The notes under the pieces are model-generated. The model was not told the DNA's origin, made no database searches, and was given only the letters and a program-made list of their open reading frames with translations. A DNA stretch of 6,627 nucleotides, taken from NCBI GenBank assembly GCA_937925385.1, contig CALEWN010000360.1:1-6627 (forward strand), in the 5' to 3' direction. The DNA is from an uncultured Senegalimassilia sp. GTDB lineage: Bacteria > Actinomycetota > Coriobacteriia > Coriobacteriales > Eggerthellaceae. This document shows, piece after piece, positions 4,457 to 6,627 of the stretch. The first letter of the stretch is position 1. Each line of letters starts with the position of its first letter. The translations under genes and the position numbers were made by a program.

Positions 4457-6627
4457 CTATCCCCTCCTTTCCGAACATGATGAGACCGGGCACCACTTGC
4501 ACGCCTCGGGCGTTTCAGGGCGTGGGCGGATATCGCCCGCCAACATGCGCTCGAGGGCCGCGGCCACCGCCTCCTCCGTCTCGTCGAGCACATCGAAGAA
4601 CGGCTTGGTGGCGCACATGCAATCCTTGTGGCGCATGTTGGGCAGATGGGCGTTCTCTATCACGCGCCCGTCGTAGGCGCCCGAGATCATCTTGCGTCGG
4701 CCATAGCACACATACAGCGCGCCCACCGGCTCCAGGCCGAGCGTACGGCGAACCAACTGCGCGTAGATGAGCGCCTGCACCTTGCCCAAGTGCCCCTCCT
4801 CGCGCACGCCAAGCGCGTACGACCCGGAAATCGAGCCCTTGTAGTCGATGATCGCGCACCGCCCTTCGCCATCCACATCGATGCGGTCGGCAGTTCCCAG
4901 CAGCTTGTGCCCCGCATAATCCACCGCGCCGCCGCGCGCCACGTCGTACTCCAGGTATTTCGGGGCGAAGGTGGGCAGAAGCTCGGCCTCGAAGTCCAGG
5001 TAGTCCATCAGCTTGCGCTCAAGCTCGGCCAACTCGCGATGCTCCACCTGCGACGTGGGGATCAAACGGTTCTCCGACTGGCGCAGATGCGGCTGCAGCG
5101 CCTTATGGCGCTCAAGCACGTCGGCCATGAGCTTTCGCGCCTGCGGGAGCAGCTGCGGCGTCACCTTCGCCTCGCCCAGATCATCGGACAGATGCTTATA
5201 GAAGCTGTGCAACGCGTTGTGGGCGAAATCGCCCATCTCAAGCGGCCCGAACCCCTCGTCCAAATCGTCCAGGCGCAAACGCCGTTGGGCGAACCACTTG
5301 TACGGGCATTCCAGGTAGCTTTCGATCTGGGAAGGCGAAAGGCACGGTTCGTCAAGCACCTGCCCGCCCTGCAGCACGCGCGGAAGCACCACAAGCGAAC
5401 GCGCTTCGGGCGACACCGCGCCCGTCAGCGGCGGCTCGATGCATGCCGCCACAGGCGTCGGCTCGGTAGCAAGCGCATCGTTGGCGCACAAGGCGTCCTC
5501 GCCGCGCAGCAGCATCCCCCCTTGCAAATGCTCGGGAAGCGAATACGGGTTCTTGATGTCCTTGGTGGCCGTAGGGTCGGCTCGATAGCAGTCCACGAAC
5601 TCCTCCAACACCACGCAAGGATACGTGGGGTCGGCGGACGCGTCGTTGAGACAACGCTCCAAGATCAGCTGGTCGGTTGCAACGTGCTCCAGCGCGAAGA
5701 ACGCGCGGCGCATACGCGCAAGCGCCGAGTCGGCGCGCTTCACGCCCAGATGCTCCAGCAGCACCCGCGAAGCATCTTCGGGGTCTGCCGCCGGATAGGC
5801 CGAGCTTGTCAAATCGGCCGCTACGCACACCTTGCACGAGCCGTTTCCCAAAGACGCCGCCGTGTTCTGATCGGTCACGAGCACATCGGGCGCACCAAGG
5901 GCTGCGCCATCGCAGCCACGCGGCGCCACGATGCGCGAAACGCTGACTTTCAGACGTTGCGCCTGATCGAACGCGGCATCCGCACCCAACCCCGCCAGCT
6001 TGGCGGCGTCGGCGGCGCGTCTAAGCGCACGCAACGCGGCAAGCTGCTCGGCGCGCCACGCCTCCGAGCGGTTCGTCATGCGCCGCACGGCGGCCTCAAG
6101 CTCGCCTGCGGCCTGCGCATCCAGCTGCAGAGCAAGCCGCTCCATCGCCGCAAACGCCGGGTTATCGCCGCGCAAACGGGCGCACAGGTCGGACCGCCGC
6201 GCCGTGCGGTCGGCGCGCATATCGGCATCAAGCTTGAACGCCGCCTTCTTCGTCATCCCCGAAAACGGCGAGAGCGCCCAATCGGCCAGGTCGGCGCGAT
6301 CCCAACGCTCCACATCGGTCGCGGCGATATCCCCATACCCCTGGATATGGGAGACACCGCCCGCCCGCCCCTCGTCAAGGAAACGGCGAAGCGAGCAGAT
6401 GGCCCTGCCGAACGCGGTGTCCACGAAGCGACGCTGCCCGCGCAGCGCCACCGCACGACCCTGGCGAACAAGCGCCGGCGCCACGCGCCCGAACAGCGCC
6501 GCCGGGTCCTTCGCCGCAACCACCACGGCAGCGGCCTGCGTGCCGGCTGACCGCCCATCCCAGCAGCCATCGGAGCCGCCGGAGACGTCCCCATCGCCGG
6601 AAGCGACATCAGCGCCGGCAGGCGGGC
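4457..6627 (-). CDS. addB: AddB-type ATP-dependent nuclease subunit B (N-terminal part outside window)
   Basis: The visible 722 or so codons are the C-terminal two thirds of the AddB subunit, partner of AddA in processing double-strand DNA ends. AddB proteins are usually about 1,100-1,200 residues. The frame stays open to the window edge, so the GTG at 6526 is internal. The right part (about 5340-6530) looks like the helicase-like second half, beginning VVVAAKDPAALFGR, which fits the strand and helix where SF1 proteins have the 'I AVLVRD' segment. The left part is a RecB-type PD-(D/E)XK nuclease: LSPSQIESYLECPYKWF with the first cluster Cys (5308-5306), GDFAH with His (5221-5219), GTADRID (Asp 4888-4886), IIDYKGS (Asp 4846-4844, Lys 4840-4838), and VQALIYAQ. 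Three further Cys at the extreme C-terminus (CKWCPVSSC, 4501-4475) complete a four-Cys iron-sulfur site as in known AddB. No internal stop or missing motif is visible. A Gly/Ser/Asp-rich stretch (about 6530-6610) lies at the window edge. The gene leads the operon with addA. Confidence 0.85.
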   Translation of the reverse strand, partial: PPAGADVASGDGDVSGGSDGCWDGRSAGTQAAAVVVAAKDPAALFGRVAPALVRQGRAVALRGQRRFVDTAFGRAICSLRRFLDEGRAGGVSHIQGYGDIAATDVERWDRADLADWALSPFSGMTKKAAFKLDADMRADRTARRSDLCARLRGDNPAFAAMERLALQLDAQAAGELEAAVRRMTNRSEAWRAEQLAALRALRRAADAAKLAGLGADAAFDQAQRLKVSVSRIVAPRGCDGAALGAPDVLVTDQNTAASLGNGSCKVCVAADLTSSAYPAADPEDASRVLLEHLGVKRADSALARMRRAFFALEHVATDQLILERCLNDASADPTYPCVVLEEFVDCYRADPTATKDIKNPYSLPEHLQGGMLLRGEDALCANDALATEPTPVAACIEPPLTGAVSPEARSLVVLPRVLQGGQVLDEPCLSPSQIESYLECPYKWFAQRRLRLDDLDEGFGPLEMGDFAHNALHSFYKHLSDDLGEAKVTPQLLPQARKLMADVLERHKALQPHLRQSENRLIPTSQVEHRELAELERKLMDYLDFEAELLPTFAPKYLEYDVARGGAVDYAGHKLLGTADRIDVDGEGRCAIIDYKGSISGSYALGVREEGHLGKVQALIYAQLVRRTLGLEPVGALYVCYGRRKMISGAYDGRVIENAHLPNMRHKDCMCATKPFFDVLDETEEAVAAALERMLAGDIRPRPETPEACKWCPVSSCSERRG
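4461..4469 (-). promoter_or_regulatory. Strong ribosome binding site of addA, inside the 3' end of addB
   Basis: The minus strand reads AAGGAGGGG (4469-4461), with the AGGAGG core 8 nt from the ATG at 4454. The same bases encode the last residues of AddB (E R R G), whose TAG stop (4459-4457) is two bases before the addA ATG. This arrangement decides the addA start and suggests translational coupling, which would balance the two subunits. Confidence 0.9.

Noticed and set aside
4455..4502. Upstream extension of addA to a GTG at 4502 or the ATG at 4478
   Set aside because: These starts would overlap the addB end, add residues not resembling the family N-terminus, and ignore the strong AAGGAGGGG site that fits the ATG at 4454.
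3120..4770. Two long overlapping + strand frames (3120-4322 and 3643-4770)
   Set aside because: Both are opposite the addA Walker A to motif III region and have shadow composition.
4628..6550. 640-codon open frame on the + strand
   Set aside because: It is antisense to addB, with the same Arg/His-rich composition and no domain; the minus strand encodes the PD-(D/E)XK nuclease motifs.
1..6627. CRISPR arrays, insertion sequences, tRNA or rRNA genes, defence islands
   Set aside because: No regularly spaced repeats, transposase motifs, terminal inverted repeats or structural RNA signatures were seen; the window is accounted for by the four genes and the intergenic hairpin.

Overview
The window is GC-rich and almost fully coding. 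It comes from a bacterium that repairs double-strand breaks with an AddAB-type helicase-nuclease. The codon use, the AddAB form of the enzyme and the look of the small ArsC/Spx-like protein suggest an actinobacterial relative of Coriobacteriia (Eggerthella and relatives). This is an inference from the look of the proteins, since no marker gene is present.

Layout, left to right: (1) the 3' end of a PAP2-family membrane phosphatase on the + strand (1-236, cut by the window edge); (2) a gene-free gap of about 250 bases (237-484) holding one strong feature, a perfect 19-bp stem hairpin (315-358), probably the shared terminator of two convergent transcription units; (3) a minus-strand operon filling the rest, read from the right edge leftward: addB (4457-6627, 5' end outside the window), addA (start 4454, final stop 846), then a 113-residue ArsC/Spx-like gene (485-826). 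Spacing is tight (2 nt between addB and addA, 19 nt between addA and the small gene). The addA ribosome binding site lies inside the last codons of addB, so the genes are probably co-transcribed and addB-addA translation coupled.

AddA and AddB normally form a heterodimer that processes DNA ends: AddA supplies the helicase motor and one nuclease, AddB the second nuclease with an iron-sulfur cluster. Here addB looks intact as far as it is visible, but addA shows two separate lesions. An in-frame amber codon (1362-1364) cuts off the catalytic part of its nuclease domain. Upstream, about 25 residues appear to be missing right after helicase motif III, where the motif IV strand (L..N[YF]RS) should be. 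TAG ends three other reading frames in this window, so codon reassignment is unlikely; the simplest reading is a decaying or mutant addA, or assembly error. The small downstream protein also departs from its family: the position of the catalytic cysteine is serine.

I see no RNA gene, mobile element, CRISPR array or novel multi-gene system. The interest of the window lies in the broken addA beside an intact addB, and in the cysteine-less thioredoxin-fold protein.
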